From Faecimorpha stercoravium (lineage in GTDB: Bacteria; Bacillota; Clostridia; Lachnospirales; Bianqueaceae): a DNA stretch of 33,036 nt. The DNA is taken from the NCBI GenBank assembly GCA_018712555.1, contig DVGT01000037.1, forward strand, positions 1 through 33,036, written 5' to 3'. The stretch's first letter is position 1. The number at the start of each line of letters is the position of its first letter. The position numbers and the translations under genes are program-made. Shown in pieces: positions 31,954 through 33,036 of this stretch. The notes under the pieces are model-generated. The model made no database searches and had not been told where the DNA came from. It saw only the letters and a program-made list of their open reading frames with translations.

Positions 31954-32208
31954 TAGAAGACGCTTTGATCTAAATCTCAGGGAAATGATGACGCGACAGA
32001 AACGAGTGTGTTACGATACGATCAGGGGAAAAGAATAGTGACGACCCCGACGATAGGGGCACCCAACGATAGCTACATTGATTCGATCTATACGTACCTG
32101 CAGTTCGGTACGACTCGAGTCGGCGCTTTCTGGGTGTAAGCTGAAGTTTTGGAAATGCTGGTCTTCTGACCGGCATTTCCAACTCTCAAAAAGAAATGGG
32201 GAATGAAC
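31887..32208 (+). other. Long structured 5' leader of the lipoprotein gene
   Basis: No gene is visible in these 320 bases. Structures seen: AGCGT/ACGCT hairpin; the perfect 12-bp palindrome CGACTCGAGTCG at 32110-32121; GTAC arms around it (from about 32094); and a 15-bp stem at 32149-32182 with a TTCT loop and a single G-T pair. The last stem has no T-run and is not a normal terminator. It may be a regulatory or stabilising element. It matches no riboswitch class I know. A decayed coding segment is an alternative origin for part of it. Confidence 0.45.
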
Positions 32209-32928
32209 ATGAAGAAGCATACATTCGTACTCCTCATATTCATCCTGGTGATGCTCTTCGGTGCCTGTGGAGTTTCCAATGAGGAGACCTCATCCGGAAG
32301 TGGGCAGGAAAGCGTAGGGAATCATGAATCCGTAGAGTCGACAGCCAATGATAATCAGTCATCCGAAGAGGGGGCAGGGGTTACATCTGAGATCGAGGGA
32401 GAAGAAGCAAGCGAGTTGAATGTCCCGACGCAGATCGTGGATGGGGATTATGATTTTACGCTTCTTGATTCACAAGAAACAGAGTGGCAAAAGAAGACAG
32501 AAGTTCTGGGGCTAAGCTTACATTTTGATGGATCGGAGATCCTATATATCTGTAAAGAAAAGGGTACAGAAGACCGTGTGTATGTTCTGACGGCGGATGG
32601 AGAAACGATAGACTGTGGAGAAGGCATATGGGGACAGATATCTGTGGACGGGGCAGGAAAAGATGGAACGTGGTATTTCCTCACAATTTATGAAGAACTG
32701 TATATATTGCAGGATGGGGAGATGACGGCTTTGCCTCTATACACGGAAGACATGAACGAAGAAGGATATTCGTACAGTTCTCCTCTGTATATGATCGCAA
32801 TAGAGGATGCCGTATACTACAGCTATCAGGTATTCGATGAAGAGGATCCACAGCAATCGATGGTAGCAGCAGGCATTGCGCGAATCGATGTAAAGACAGG
32901 GGAGAAATGGTCCTATGTCAAGATTTAG
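32209..32928 (+). CDS. Putative surface lipoprotein of unknown function
   Basis: 239 residues from the ATG at 32209, 6 nt after GGGGA; the ATG at 32203 directly abuts that site. MKKHTFVLLIFILVMLFGAC has a signal peptide with lipobox LFGAC and the lipidated Cys20. A Ser/Glu/Asn-rich linker (21-70) is typical of Gram-positive lipoproteins. The rest has repeated short beta motifs (LGLSLHFDGSEILYICKEKG, RVYVLTADGETIDCGEG, ELYILQDGEMTALPL, AVYYSYQVFDEE), suggesting beta-propeller-like blades as in DUF5050-type proteins. Function unknown. Behind leader copy 2. Confidence 0.82.
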   Translation: MKKHTFVLLIFILVMLFGACGVSNEETSSGSGQESVGNHESVESTANDNQSSEEGAGVTSEIEGEEASELNVPTQIVDGDYDFTLLDSQETEWQKKTEVLGLSLHFDGSEILYICKEKGTEDRVYVLTADGETIDCGEGIWGQISVDGAGKDGTWYFLTIYEELYILQDGEMTALPLYTEDMNEEGYSYSSPLYMIAIEDAVYYSYQVFDEEDPQQSMVAAGIARIDVKTGEKWSYVKI

Positions 32929-32959
32929 CACAAATAAAAATGAGAAATCTTTCCCCATC

Positions 32960-33036
32960 TTAACCTACTAAGAGCAGTTCGTTTGTCTGTATCTGCTCAT
33001 AGAGTCTTTCAAAGTCATTTGGCGACATGAAATCGC
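32960..33036 (-). CDS. C-terminal end of a possible transposase, cut by the window edge
   Basis: On the minus strand an open frame enters from the right edge and reads DFMSPNDFERLYEQIQTNE, then LLLVG and TAA at 32960-32962. The MSPNDFE motif resembles the C-terminal end of IS3-type integrase-core transposases (usual form: ...LG(Y/F)(M/L)(S/T)P..(F/Y)). Only 24 residues are visible, so the call is tentative. It fits the mobile-element relics to its left. Confidence 0.45.
   Translation of the reverse strand, partial: DFMSPNDFERLYEQIQTNELLLVG

Noticed and set aside
1..33036. tRNA or rRNA genes
   Set aside because: No cloverleaf with a CCA-adjacent acceptor stem or rRNA-like sequence was recognised on either strand; the tRNA-like signals at 24637-24843 belong to the T-box.

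Overview
The window looks like a chromosomal stretch from a low-to-moderate GC Bacillota, most likely a gut Clostridia (Lachnospiraceae or Oscillospiraceae type). The clues are an infC-rpmI-rplT operon behind an attenuated L20-type leader, a T-box in front of a short archaeal/eukaryote-type proS, LplB/YtcP-type sugar permeases with a lipoprotein binding protein, and many -35/-10 pairs with exact 17-bp spacing. No similarity search was run. All calls rest on motifs, gene length, start signals and context.

Layout. 1-396: a tandem array of palindromic units (array 1), open at the left edge. 411-6047 (minus strand): one five-gene operon with a consensus promoter and a terminator. It encodes a small SCP2-like protein, an iron-type alcohol dehydrogenase, an aldehyde dehydrogenase, an ArsB/SLC13-type transporter and a MATE pump. 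6061-8905: inositol-phosphatase family enzyme, CorA-type channel, LUD-domain protein and GNAT acetyltransferase. 8881-12534 (minus): a pair of ABC exporter half-transporters whose promoter carries a direct repeat. 12569-15346: a lipid cluster of diacylglycerol-kinase-family enzyme, Dabb protein, PlsY-like acyltransferase and patatin. 15364-16836: L20 leader, infC (ATT start), rpmI, rplT, terminator. 16854-21728: acyl-ACP thioesterase, adenine deaminase, GH32 sucrose hydrolase and fructokinase, closely packed or overlapping. 21773-24878 (minus): T-box, proS and a second MATE gene. 25028-28623: a carbohydrate ABC importer (two permeases and a binding lipoprotein, no ATPase).

28651-33036 is accessory DNA. 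It holds a second palindromic array (array 2), seven full 64-bp units plus one truncated unit. The array lies directly 3' of a minus-strand gene for a PD-(D/E)XK-type nuclease. Next come a decayed lipoprotein gene behind one copy of a leader, a DinJ/YafQ-type toxin-antitoxin pair, a frameshifted DnaC-like ATPase relic from a mobile element, a second copy of the same leader, an unusual stem-loop, an intact lipoprotein gene, and what looks like the 3' end of a transposase at the right edge.

The most interesting signal is the pairing of the nuclease gene with array 2. Array 1, about 28 kb away, has unrelated sequence but the same plan: units of about 65 bp closed by perfect or near-perfect 11-bp inverted repeats and separated by short constant spacers. 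This suggests a family of palindromic repeat elements, each possibly tied to a cognate nuclease. I know of no characterised system matching this and could not search for one.
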